Shown in pieces: positions 1 through 8,329 of a stretch of DNA of 10,937 bases; position 1 is the stretch's first letter; each line of letters starts with the position of its first letter. Both the position numbers and the translations under genes were made by a program. The notes beneath the pieces are model-generated. The model worked only from the letters and a program-made list of their open reading frames with translations. It was not told the DNA's origin and did no database searches. Source of the stretch: Opitutia bacterium (GTDB lineage Bacteria; Verrucomicrobiota; Verrucomicrobiia; Opitutales; Coraliomargaritaceae); contig JABJQI010000062.1 in assembly GCA_018663485.1 (NCBI GenBank), positions 1-10,937 of the forward strand, read 5' to 3'.

Positions 1-2460
1 AGTCGGCTCGCCACCGGTGAAGTCGATAGTGGATTGACTGGCACTCCCCTCGTAGTCTGCCGTCACGGTCCAGTTCACCAGGTCGGAGGACTTTTCGACC
101 ACGAAGGGATAGTGATCCCCAGCGATGATGTCGGCTTGAATCGGCAAACCATCGGTGCGGATTTCAAGCACTTCCAGCAGTCCGACTTCAGCGAGGCGGC
201 TATGCATGTCCGTCTGCAACTCAGTCAGGATGCTTGCAAACCCAGCATTGGCGATGTGATTGGTGTTCTCGTATTTCTCGTCATCGGTCGCGGTGGAATC
301 GACAAAGAAGAGTTCATCCCAACCGGAATTCTCGGCGTAACGGACCAATTTATACCCTGTTTCAGTGCGAATGCCCACCATGTCCGCCGGATCGGTGGCC
401 GCATAGGCCGGGTCTTCCGTATAGCTGAACACAAAAGAATCGCGCCAGTCGGTTGGTGTCGTGCCCTGCAACAAGGGCTTGAGACTGCGGCCCTGCATGT
501 GCTCGGGCACTTGCAGACCTGCGAGATCCAGGATCGTCGGTGCAATATCGAGGTTTAGACCGATCTTTTCGGTCGGAGTCAGCCCAGCCCCACTCGGCTG
601 GATCGCCGGATAGCGAATCATAAAGGGCACGCGCAGGCTCTCTTCGTAGGCGGCACGCTTGTCACCGAGTCCATGCTCACCGCGAAAGTAGCCATTATCG
701 CTGATGTAGATGACCACGGTATCTTCGGCGAGGCCAAGCTCATCGAGCTTATTCAGCACACGCCCGATCTGCGCATCGATTGCGGCAACTAGCTGCATAT
801 ATGCAGTCGTATTGTTACCGCCGCTGTTTTGATTCGCAGTCGGTTTCCAATCAGGTGCGCTGCCGTTTTCACTCAGCAAGTTAGGCACCGCTAAATGCGA
901 ATCTCCTGAAAAGAGCGAACTAAAGTCCTGAGCCGGGGTTGATGAGCTGGGTGCGTTCGAGATGCTATCGGTCAGGCGCGGATCGTGAGGTGTCTTGAAA
1001 CCGAGGAAGGCGAGGAAGCGCTCGTCACTGGCGTATTTGCTATCGATAAATTCAAGTAGATAATCGGTGGAAACCTTGTCGATCCAGTTGTCGTAATCGT
1101 TGCCCCCCGGATCGCGCGCACCAGTCGTCTGCAACAAGGTGCCATTGCCGTCACGAAACTCCGCACCGAAGTAAGCACCTTGACCATAGTAAGTGCGCAC
1201 ATAGTCGAAGCCCGGGCGTTCGGTCTGCGTGCCCATGTGCCATTTACCAAAATAGCCAGTCGCCCAACCGGCATCCCGCATCAACGTTGCGTAGGTCGCG
1301 TTATCGACAGGAAACTCATCGTCGTTCGCAGTGATCCCATGCACGAAGGGTTGCACCCCGGTCAGCATCGTGGCTCGAGAAGGCGAACAAAGTGAATACG
1401 TCACGAAGCCGTTATCGAAATACAGACCTTCGGCCGCCAGTGTATCCATGTTCGGAGTATGTGGCTCGTCGTTGTCATTGAGATACGGAAAGCGCGCCAC
1501 TCGGTTAAAGTCCGAGACAATGCGTTCCTGCATATAGCTGGTGGCATCCCAACGATGGTCATCCGGAACGATGATGATAAAGTTTGGACCGGAAGTAATG
1601 TTCACCGGTGGCCCCTGCGGAGTGGTTGCATTCGCAGAGAAGCTCGCGTTGAAGTCATCCACAAACAGGCCCGCAGCACGTTCGCCATCTGCTGGCGCAT
1701 CGGCCCGCCAACGAAAGACAATGAACTCTCCGGCTGCGACCGAGGTTGCGAAGTTGATGGAAATCTGCCCGCTGGACGGAACCGAGACGAAGTTACCGCT
1801 GCTGTTTCCGTTGCGACTACTCACCCCGCCCTCTGTAAGCACCTCGAAGTCGAGCGTCGACACTGCGGTCCACCCCGTTTCGGCATAGATATCGAAACTG
1901 GCAGCATCGTAGCTGTTCAGTATTTTGTATTCAAACTGCAGTGAATCCTTTGGTGTGTTCGTTGCATTTCGATACCACTGCTCGCCGCGGTAGGCGATAG
2001 CGACATCCGTCACTTCATAGCCGCTATCGACTTGGAAGACGATCCCGAATGCGACGGAGACATCATTGGCTGCCATCGCACCGATCGAGCGCTCACTGCT
2101 GTTCGCGTTGCCCGCATTGGCAAAACGCGGGAAGTTCCCGGCAGAGCCATTCGGCACACCGTAGAAATCCTTATCGGTCTTAGCGTTGGAGAGCGCACGG
2201 GTCCAGCACGGGATCGTGCCATTATTCACCCAATCGTCCGTGCCAGTCGCCTGAACGAATTGATCTCCCGAAGGAAACGGCAGACTGTCGAAGTTTTCAC
2301 TATAGTCGAAGCTAGTGCCAGAAACGGTAACCACGGCCTGAACGATGGCAGGTAACAGCAACGCTCCCATAATACATGGAAGCAAATTCGCAAGCGGACG
2401 ACGAGGCCGCCGTCCCTCCAGATTTTTCAACGAGGACACCATGGATTCGTATCGAAACAT
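1..2460 (-). CDS. Secreted S1-type sulfatase with N-terminal beta-sandwich domain (3' end outside window)
   Basis: The frame is open from the ATG at 2460-2458 down to base 1 (820 residues, no stop), so the C-terminus is missing. A basic N-region followed by a hydrophobic stretch ending VQA (about residues 25-42) reads as a Sec signal peptide. Residues about 43-275 form a beta-sandwich-like domain with a GEQWYRN motif near 157 and a terminal DDF. This type is common in secreted proteins of Verrucomicrobiota and relatives. The sulfatase domain spans about 292-720: metal ligands D300/D301, formylglycine site C358-S-P-S-R, GKWHMG (K406, H408), FKTPHDP (K489, H492), D588-N589-G and GDKR (K601). 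All expected catalytic residues are present, so it should hydrolyse sulfate esters outside the cytoplasm once matured. The visible end (about 760-820) starts a module with a YPFVVEKSSDLVNW motif, resembling the C-terminus of the upstream sulfatase. The gene starts 10 bases after that sulfatase's stop. The exact substrate is unknown. Confidence 0.92.
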   Translation of the reverse strand, partial: MFRYESMVSSLKNLEGRRPRRPLANLLPCIMGALLLPAIVQAVVTVSGTSFDYSENFDSLPFPSGDQFVQATGTDDWVNNGTIPCWTRALSNAKTDKDFYGVPNGSAGNFPRFANAGNANSSERSIGAMAANDVSVAFGIVFQVDSGYEVTDVAIAYRGEQWYRNATNTPKDSLQFEYKILNSYDAASFDIYAETGWTAVSTLDFEVLTEGGVSSRNGNSSGNFVSVPSSGQISINFATSVAAGEFIVFRWRADAPADGERAAGLFVDDFNASFSANATTPQGPPVNITSGPNFIIIVPDDHRWDATSYMQERIVSDFNRVARFPYLNDNDEPHTPNMDTLAAEGLYFDNGFVTYSLCSPSRATMLTGVQPFVHGITANDDEFPVDNATYATLMRDAGWATGYFGKWHMGTQTERPGFDYVRTYYGQGAYFGAEFRDGNGTLLQTTGARDPGGNDYDNWIDKVSTDYLLEFIDSKYASDERFLAFLGFKTPHDPRLTDSISNAPSSSTPAQDFSSLFSGDSHLAVPNLLSENGSAPDWKPTANQNSGGNNTTAYMQLVAAIDAQIGRVLNKLDELGLAEDTVVIYISDNGYFRGEHGLGDKRAAYEESLRVPFMIRYPAIQPSGAGLTPTEKIGLNLDIAPTILDLAGLQVPEHMQGRSLKPLLQGTTPTDWRDSFVFSYTEDPAYAATDPADMVGIRTETGYKLVRYAENSGWDELFFVDSTATDDEKYENTNHIANAGFASILTELQTDMHSRLAEVGLLEVLEIRTDGLPIQADIIAGDHYPFVVEKSSDLVNWTVTADYEGSASQSTIDFTGGEPT

Positions 2461-2462
2461 TG

Positions 2463-2471
2463 CCCTCCCCC
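2463..2471 (-). promoter_or_regulatory. Purine-rich ribosome binding site for the 3'-most sulfatase
   Basis: On the minus strand the stop codon of the upstream sulfatase runs into a G-rich stretch (TAGGGGGAGGGCA) placed immediately before the ATG at 2460. The GGAGG core lies about three bases from the ATG, which is a short spacer. The next in-frame ATG, at 2442, would be 21 bases away, so the site favours the first ATG. Its overlap with the stop codon suggests translational coupling of the two sulfatases. Confidence 0.6.
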
Positions 2472-5400
2472 TAAGGAAGAAAGACCTGCACTTTGTAAAA
2501 TCCACGGGTGCTCCCTTGCGGATCATCGTTAAAATTGAAGACGCCATCGGTGCCGACCTCATAATTGAGCGTCATCCACTCCGAAGCGGTCAGATCGCTG
2601 GTAAATTGAACGAGGTAGTTGCGGCTGGCCTTCGAGCCGAAACGAATGTCCACGCTATTGCCCGAGTTCCAGATGATCGATGCAGCAAACGGGGAATCCG
2701 GACTGGTTGGGTCGAAGTCCAAGATGTATTCCTCAATATCCAAGATACCGTCGCCGTCATAATCACTGGTCATCGATAACAAATCCATACCACCGACCGT
2801 GTCTTGTTCCCATACATCGCTGATACGGTCGTCGTCGTAGTCGAAGGTGACGATCTGGTCGCCATCTGCTAGGACGAGCGCCTCATTGCCATCACCGAGT
2901 GTGATTACCTTGAAGGCAGATGTAGCGAAGTTACCTGTGCCTCCTGCTACGCCATCAATACGAAGCTGGCCCAGATCCCAAAGCGAAGCATAATTTATAG
3001 TGCCTGCCGGTGAGACGAGACGGCCACGACTACCGGAGACGAAATCGATAAAGTCGTTGGTATTGTCGCCATCATCTCCGAAGGAGACGCCCCCGGTAAG
3101 GGTCACCGAGCCTGCCCCACCCTTGAAGCGGACGATCTTGTAGCCTGCACTGGCGCCGGCTTCGCCGACGAACAGGTTCGCCGCGTTGATGTCACCACCG
3201 GAAACAATGACCACGCAATTAGTGCCGTTCAGAGCGAGATTGTTTGCACCAAGCCCGATTGCGCCATGATAGGCTTCAAGGCGACTGTTACTCATCCGCA
3301 AATCTTCATCTACGTTGAGCGTGCCGCCATCGAGTTCATACAAGCTACCGCTTAATCCGCCCGAACTCGGAGTGTAGGTAATCGTGCCAGCGCGATGCAC
3401 ATAGGTTCGGTTAACCAAGTTGCCAGTCGCAGTTCCATCGATCGCGATAATGCCCGGCGTGGTGCTGCCGGCAGCGATGCCGTTTCGCGAGGTCTTGTAG
3501 GCATGCCAGTTGGCGTCGGTCAGCAAGTCGCCACCGATGAAGTTCACACCATTCTCAAAGGCCGCAGCTCCAGCTCGGCTAAAGCCCTGAGTGAGGTAGG
3601 TTTGCATGTCTGCCAACATGCTGGTTGCATCTCCGCTGCTACCGGAAGGGTCCGTGTCCGTCGTTTCAGGCAGATCGGCCTCGAGGTCGAAAAGATCGAC
3701 ATGGACCATATCAAGAAAATCGAGTGTGCTGTCATTGGCGAAACGGTCATTGTTACCCTGCGTGTTATCCGCCAAAGATCCGGGGAAGGAAGCATCATCG
3801 GCTGCCAGCTTGAGTTGGCCGCGGCGAGAAAATACAAAGCGCTGGTATTTGGAGAGCATATCCGTGGAACGAACCGTCACTGTGTTTTGAAGTGGATCCG
3901 TCCATGCCGTTAGGAGCGACTCACTATCGACCGCTTCTTGTTCATGCAGCTGGTGGCCAATCGCCTCGGCAATCGTCGCATAAACATCTTGTAGACCGAA
4001 TACTGCAGGCGAGGTCTTGCCAGCCGGGATACCATTGGTTTGAAGCGGGTCGCCTGGATCGGGCCAAGAGGCAATGAAGGGCACTCGGCTGCCACCTTCG
4101 TAGCGCGAGCCCTTGAAGGCGCGGATGTCCTGCTTTGGAACGCTCGGCAGCATCTTACCATTCACATCATAATTTGCGGGATTAAGAATATCGCTGGCGG
4201 CAGGCATGGCGCCGGCGGCGGCCTCGCTCTTGATGTCGCTGCCATTGTCGGAGGTGAAGATGAAGATAGTGTTGTCGATTAACTTGTAGCCGGGATTCCT
4301 CGGATCATCGGTCGCCTCAAGGAAATCAAGCATGTAACCAACGATAATATCGTTCTCCCGCACCATCATAGCGCGGCTCGTCGGGCCGTTGACCGTAATA
4401 GCGGTATTGCCCGCATTCATAAAAGTCACGTGATCCCACCACTTTACGCGGAGCGGGTGGCTCCAGATCCAATCGGGGTTGGCAGCATAGTCCGGATCGG
4501 GAATGCCGTCACCATTCAGATCGGGCCCTGTGACGATCGGGATCGGTGCGCCTGCCTTGGTAATGTTGGGTGTAATCGTGATCCCGTTGAGTGACGCAGT
4601 CGGATTGTCAGGATCCGTCGTGCTGTCAAAATTCGCAGGGACGTATGGATCGTGATTGGAATGCGATGCGTAGTAGATGAAGAACGGCTGATCGCCCTTG
4701 TTGGCAATATGTCCTGTCAGATCGGCCTGCAGCTTCTCGAAGGTCGCCGGCTGAATCTTAAAAAGGTTCGGATCGGTCGGAGACGACGGACCACGACCAT
4801 CCCAGGGAACATTGGAAGGGTCGTTGACTGGAACAAGGGTGTAGTCACTGGGTGCTGCGTTGTTGAAGCGCATAAACTGCCTGTCCTGAATCATCGCACC
4901 CGTGTAACTAAAATTACCCGGTGTGCCGGTATAGGTGTCGAAGCCCATTTCAATCGGTCCTTCGTAAAGAATTCCGGCGCTCTGAACCTCGAAGACCCCG
5001 TCATCGTCAGCGTCCGTGCCGGCGTCGCCTTTCATCGCCAAGTGCCACTTACCATAGCCGTAACTTGCGTATCCGCTACGTTGCATCATGTGAGCGATCG
5101 TGGTGCGCTTACCCGGCATAATGACACCATTGATGTGCGTGGTATTCGCAGCCGCGGTCTTGAGCGGTGAGCGCAACGAGTAGGTGCCCGACAGGAGAGC
5201 AATCCGCGTTGGCGTGCAAGTCGCAGCATTTGTATGCACATCGGTGAAGCGCGTGCCCATGTCAGCCAGACGTTCCATTTCGGGTGTATCGATCTGCACG
5301 GCATCCGCATTGCCAGTCAGGTCCTGATAGGCACTCGTGTCGCCGATGCCCATATCGTCGGCAATAAAGATGATCACGTTCGGAGCGGGTCTGAGCGGGG

Positions 5401-6121
5401 TCAGCGCGGTCGGCTCAACACCGCCATCGGGATTCGGCTCAAATGGGTCCGGATCTACAGGTGCCGGGGGCTGATAGTCGAACTCGACCACGACGCCCTG
5501 AAGGCCCCAAGAGCCCTGGGTGGACTGGATCGTGATATCGGTGCCTGCAGAAACATCGACCGGGGTCGGAAAAGTGTAGACGTAGCGGTTCGTCGTCGAA
5601 GTGCCGAAAGTAACGGGAGCCGAGTTTACGTCACTTCGATTGAACGAAGCCGTCGCCCCTCCGGAAACGCTGATCGTCTCACCCGCGAAATCGAGCGCGG
5701 AGAGGATCAACTGGCGCAGCTTGACATCCTCATCAAACTCGAACGTCCAGGTATCGCCGGAGGATGAATCGAACTTCGCCGCGTCCACTGCGTCCACCCC
5801 GAGCACGTTGGGATTGCCATTCGAGCGCGTGCCCGTGGCGCCGGTGCCTGCAACGGAGACGCTGGTCAAGGTGAGACCGTATGTCTCGGAGGTTAAGACG
5901 GCACCGGGCAGCCTGGAAGTTCCGCCACCCAAAATACCGCTGGCAGAACCACCGGCGCTACTGTTGCCAAGCCAATCAATGATTTGGTCGATCTGGGTGC
6001 CGCCGCCGATCTGGCTGATGTGATTCGAGTCGGCAATGATCCCTTCATCACCACCAAATTGGATGATGGTGCCAGCAGTCAGGCTGGAAGATAGCAGCAG
6101 AAACAAAATAGAATTTTTCAT
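2471..6121 (-). CDS. Large secreted multidomain sulfatase, arylsulfatase A-like
   Basis: This 1216-residue protein (ATG at 6121, stop TAG at 2471-2473) is about twice the usual sulfatase length. It has a short signal peptide (residues 1-17, ending TAG), an N-terminal beta-sandwich-like domain (about 20-215) and a Pro/Asp-rich linker (about 217-247). The sulfatase domain (about 248-850) has D255/D256, the formylglycine site C302-T-P-T-R, GKWH (K358, H360), ASHSNHDP (H487, H490), D625-N626-G and FKGSRYEGG (K670). The last motifs match the arylsulfatase A pattern (ASHxxH, GKGxxYEGG). Next comes a Gly/Asn-rich beta-strand region (about 860-1085) that looks like a beta-solenoid. The C-terminus carries Asp-rich calcium-type loops (about 1092-1130, including DYDGDGILDIEE) and a NYLVQFTSDL module. 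Two further Asp-rich loops sit inside the sulfatase domain at 370-375 and 534-544. No clear Shine-Dalgarno precedes the ATG. It presumably desulfates a polysaccharide outside the cytoplasm; the target sulfate is unknown. Confidence 0.94.
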   Translation of the reverse strand: MKNSILFLLLSSSLTAGTIIQFGGDEGIIADSNHISQIGGGTQIDQIIDWLGNSSAGGSASGILGGGTSRLPGAVLTSETYGLTLTSVSVAGTGATGTRSNGNPNVLGVDAVDAAKFDSSSGDTWTFEFDEDVKLRQLILSALDFAGETISVSGGATASFNRSDVNSAPVTFGTSTTNRYVYTFPTPVDVSAGTDITIQSTQGSWGLQGVVVEFDYQPPAPVDPDPFEPNPDGGVEPTALTPLRPAPNVIIFIADDMGIGDTSAYQDLTGNADAVQIDTPEMERLADMGTRFTDVHTNAATCTPTRIALLSGTYSLRSPLKTAAANTTHINGVIMPGKRTTIAHMMQRSGYASYGYGKWHLAMKGDAGTDADDDGVFEVQSAGILYEGPIEMGFDTYTGTPGNFSYTGAMIQDRQFMRFNNAAPSDYTLVPVNDPSNVPWDGRGPSSPTDPNLFKIQPATFEKLQADLTGHIANKGDQPFFIYYASHSNHDPYVPANFDSTTDPDNPTASLNGITITPNITKAGAPIPIVTGPDLNGDGIPDPDYAANPDWIWSHPLRVKWWDHVTFMNAGNTAITVNGPTSRAMMVRENDIIVGYMLDFLEATDDPRNPGYKLIDNTIFIFTSDNGSDIKSEAAAGAMPAASDILNPANYDVNGKMLPSVPKQDIRAFKGSRYEGGSRVPFIASWPDPGDPLQTNGIPAGKTSPAVFGLQDVYATIAEAIGHQLHEQEAVDSESLLTAWTDPLQNTVTVRSTDMLSKYQRFVFSRRGQLKLAADDASFPGSLADNTQGNNDRFANDSTLDFLDMVHVDLFDLEADLPETTDTDPSGSSGDATSMLADMQTYLTQGFSRAGAAAFENGVNFIGGDLLTDANWHAYKTSRNGIAAGSTTPGIIAIDGTATGNLVNRTYVHRAGTITYTPSSGGLSGSLYELDGGTLNVDEDLRMSNSRLEAYHGAIGLGANNLALNGTNCVVIVSGGDINAANLFVGEAGASAGYKIVRFKGGAGSVTLTGGVSFGDDGDNTNDFIDFVSGSRGRLVSPAGTINYASLWDLGQLRIDGVAGGTGNFATSAFKVITLGDGNEALVLADGDQIVTFDYDDDRISDVWEQDTVGGMDLLSMTSDYDGDGILDIEEYILDFDPTSPDSPFAASIIWNSGNSVDIRFGSKASRNYLVQFTSDLTASEWMTLNYEVGTDGVFNFNDDPQGSTRGFYKVQVFLP

Positions 6122-6230
6122 AAGTATGGGGTCAGTTGTTGGAAACTTCGGAAGTAGAGCAGCTAGGAATCATACAAATAGTTTCGTCACCACTTGCTCT
6201 GAATGCTCGCCGCCTGATAAGAATAGCTCA
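6122..6230 (-). other. 109-base intergenic gap, largest in the window
   Basis: This gap separates the stop of the LamG-bearing sulfatase from the start of the large sulfatase. I see no convincing -35/-10 pair, no GC-rich hairpin followed by a T-run and no recognisable riboswitch. A short perfect palindrome (ACTTC-G-GAAGT, 6145-6155) lies about 24 bases upstream of the next ATG. Because every other gap is 7-23 bases, this is the only place inside the window where a separate promoter or an mRNA processing site would fit. Confidence 0.5.
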
Positions 6231-8309
6231 CTAAAGAGGCTTCGGTCGTTGAATCGCGAGACTACGTATTTGACCTTTAAAATTATTATTCGGAACAGCG
6301 TCAGACACCTTGTGCTTGCCCCCCGCTCCTATAATAAGTGGCGACTTCGTCTTCGCCTTGAACGGCAATGGTAGACCACAGCTATCCACGACTTCTCCAT
6401 CGACCCAAAAAGTCACACGGTTATAATCAATCTCCGCTTCGAGCTTAGTCCACTTCCCGATGATTGAATCTGGCCCATCAATCGTAGTGCGACTTGCGAT
6501 CCAGGTCTTGGTTAAAACTGCAACCCCAGGCCTCCCATCTTGGACAAAAATTTTATAGCCATATCCAGGCGAAGATTGCGTAGCGATCACACCGTCGCTT
6601 TCGACATTAACGTCGATTGAAATTTTATACGGCCAGCCAGATGGATCCATTTCCGGATCAAAAGGCACTTTAATTAAACTGCTGGCACCATTGAACTGGA
6701 TGGCGCCCCCAGAGACGCTCACTTCACCCACAGTGAATGCACGGTCAGAATTTTCAACATCCTGCACTTGGCCGGACTTCGCCTGAAGGTTCATCAGAAT
6801 ACCCTCGGGACCCTTCACGCGAGGCAAGTTGTGTGGAAAGACATCGACCTTCCAACCGACACTCTCAGACTTAGCCTCTAAGCGTTGTCCCATCGCTGCC
6901 ATCACGCCCGCATACTCAGGGTCTTGCGCGAGGTTTTTCATTTCATGCGGATCACGTTCTAGGTCGTAGAGCTCATCAATATCATCCAACTCCGGATATT
7001 CGATTAACTTAAAACGCTCGGTGCGCACGGCCTTCATGGTCGGTATCGCATGCACGAGGTCGGTCCAGTATTCATAAAAGATGGTATCACGCCACGGCGC
7101 GTCCACCCCATCAAAGAGCGGCTGCATACTGGCACCCTGCATTTGCTCTGGGATTTCAATCCCCGCATAGCTTAAGACAGTTGGTGCGAAATCGACATTC
7201 GAAACCATCTCAGTAATGGTAGCGCCCGCCTCGATCTTCCCTGGATAGACAACGACCATCGGAATACGCAGGCTTTCCTCATAAGCGAGCCGCTTGTCCC
7301 AGCGACGGTGCTCCAGATGAAAGTAGCCATTGTCGCTGGTAAACACAATCAAAGTATTGTCGAGGTTACCACGCTCACGTAACACTTCGACCAAACGCCC
7401 GACGCCATCGTCCACCGCAGCAAGACAACGCAATTGATCGACGTATTTTTTCTTTTTCTTCCAGGGCTCCAGCGCAATCGCGTCAGGTAGTTGTTCCTCC
7501 TCAACATCGCGCGTGCGCCAATTCCAACGCACATCACGTGTGCGCTGGCGGATCTGCCACTCCGGCTTACCTTCGAAGGTATCATTCCAGCTAACAGGCT
7601 GTGGGTCCATCGTCTTCGCACCGAAGGCCGTTTTGTGGCGTGGTGCTGGTTGAAACGGCTCATGCACTGCCTTATGCGAAAGCATTAGGAAGAACGGTTG
7701 CCCTTCTGGCTGACGTTGCACGAAATCAATCGCCCGATCCGTCAGAATATCAGTGGTGTAGCCCTTGAGCTTTTCACGGCTACCATCGGTGTAGATAAAC
7801 TCAGGGTCATAGTATTTCCCTTGGCCGTCGAAGCTGAGCCACTCATCAAAGTGCGGGCGCGCCCGACCGGAAAACCCCATGTGCCACTTGCCAATCATCG
7901 CGGTGCGGTAGCCTGCATCCTGTAGATACTTGGAAACCGGCGGCGTGATCTCCGGATTGTATTCGGAAGTCTCATTATCGATCACACCGTGACGGCTGGC
8001 ATAGGTGCCCGTCAAAAATGTAGCGCGCGAGGGGCAACAGATCGACGTGGTGACGAAGGCATTTTCCATCCATGCCCCCTGCTCGCGCAATTTATCGATG
8101 TGTGGTGTTTCGACATAGGGATGATCCAGAAACGAGAGCGCATCATAGCGCAGGTCATCGAGCAGGATAAAAACAACATCCGGACGCTCCGCTGCCTGAG
8201 CATGCTGCGCGACACAATACGAGCCAGAGGCAACGGCAAGCATTGCAGCTGCGGCCGAGAGAACCTGAGCAATCGACTGACGTAAAAGGCTTATGTATTT
8301 AAAAGACAT
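6231..8309 (-). CDS. Secreted sulfatase with C-terminal LamG-like domain
   Basis: The protein is 692 residues from the ATG at 8309. A GTG at 8321 would add four residues. The ATG is preferred because it is the stronger codon and the purine stretch AAGTGA lies upstream; this choice is not certain. A hydrophobic segment (about 10-27) and an AQA/AER junction near 39-41 indicate a Sec signal peptide. The sulfatase domain covers about 43-505: D51/D52, formylglycine site C91-C-P-S-R, GKWHMG (K141, H143), HKAVHEP (K213, H216), D326-N327-GYF, WDKR (K339) and LYDLERDP near 448. The CCPSR context resembles N-acetylglucosamine-6-sulfatase-type enzymes, but that does not fix the substrate. Residues about 520-690 form a concanavalin A/LamG-like beta-sandwich (SLIKVPFDPEMD, DYNRVTFWVDGEVV, GQIRSLAIQ), possibly a carbohydrate-binding part. 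It starts 20 bases after the upstream paralog's stop and is probably co-transcribed with it. Confidence 0.95.
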   Translation of the reverse strand: MSFKYISLLRQSIAQVLSAAAAMLAVASGSYCVAQHAQAAERPDVVFILLDDLRYDALSFLDHPYVETPHIDKLREQGAWMENAFVTTSICCPSRATFLTGTYASRHGVIDNETSEYNPEITPPVSKYLQDAGYRTAMIGKWHMGFSGRARPHFDEWLSFDGQGKYYDPEFIYTDGSREKLKGYTTDILTDRAIDFVQRQPEGQPFFLMLSHKAVHEPFQPAPRHKTAFGAKTMDPQPVSWNDTFEGKPEWQIRQRTRDVRWNWRTRDVEEEQLPDAIALEPWKKKKKYVDQLRCLAAVDDGVGRLVEVLRERGNLDNTLIVFTSDNGYFHLEHRRWDKRLAYEESLRIPMVVVYPGKIEAGATITEMVSNVDFAPTVLSYAGIEIPEQMQGASMQPLFDGVDAPWRDTIFYEYWTDLVHAIPTMKAVRTERFKLIEYPELDDIDELYDLERDPHEMKNLAQDPEYAGVMAAMGQRLEAKSESVGWKVDVFPHNLPRVKGPEGILMNLQAKSGQVQDVENSDRAFTVGEVSVSGGAIQFNGASSLIKVPFDPEMDPSGWPYKISIDVNVESDGVIATQSSPGYGYKIFVQDGRPGVAVLTKTWIASRTTIDGPDSIIGKWTKLEAEIDYNRVTFWVDGEVVDSCGLPLPFKAKTKSPLIIGAGGKHKVSDAVPNNNFKGQIRSLAIQRPKPL

Positions 8310-8329
8310 GGTTCTATTCACTTAGAAAA

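Noticed and set aside
1..2460. Apparent lack of a complete gene at the left end, as if broken
   Set aside because: Reading the minus strand from 2460 gives one uninterrupted frame of 820 codons with intact sulfatase motifs. It only lacks a stop because the window ends.
5234..5767. Plus-strand open frame of 177 codons, one of several over 140 codons, including 34-558, 1459-1944, 2345-2779, 3395-3913 and 4652-5170
   Set aside because: All lie antisense to sulfatase genes with complete catalytic motifs. Their translations show no recognisable domain or signal peptide and no plausible arrangement as genes. They are shadows of the coding strand.
6145..6155. Palindrome ACTTCGGAAGT as a terminator or operator
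   Set aside because: The arms are five bases with a one-base centre and no T-run follows, so it is not a terminator. As an operator it is too short to call alone.
8190..8309. Lipoprotein signal in the LamG-bearing sulfatase (cysteine in SGSYCVAQ)
   Set aside because: The residues before the cysteine do not fit a lipobox (no Leu at -3 with a small residue at -1), and a better cleavage site lies downstream near AQA/AER.
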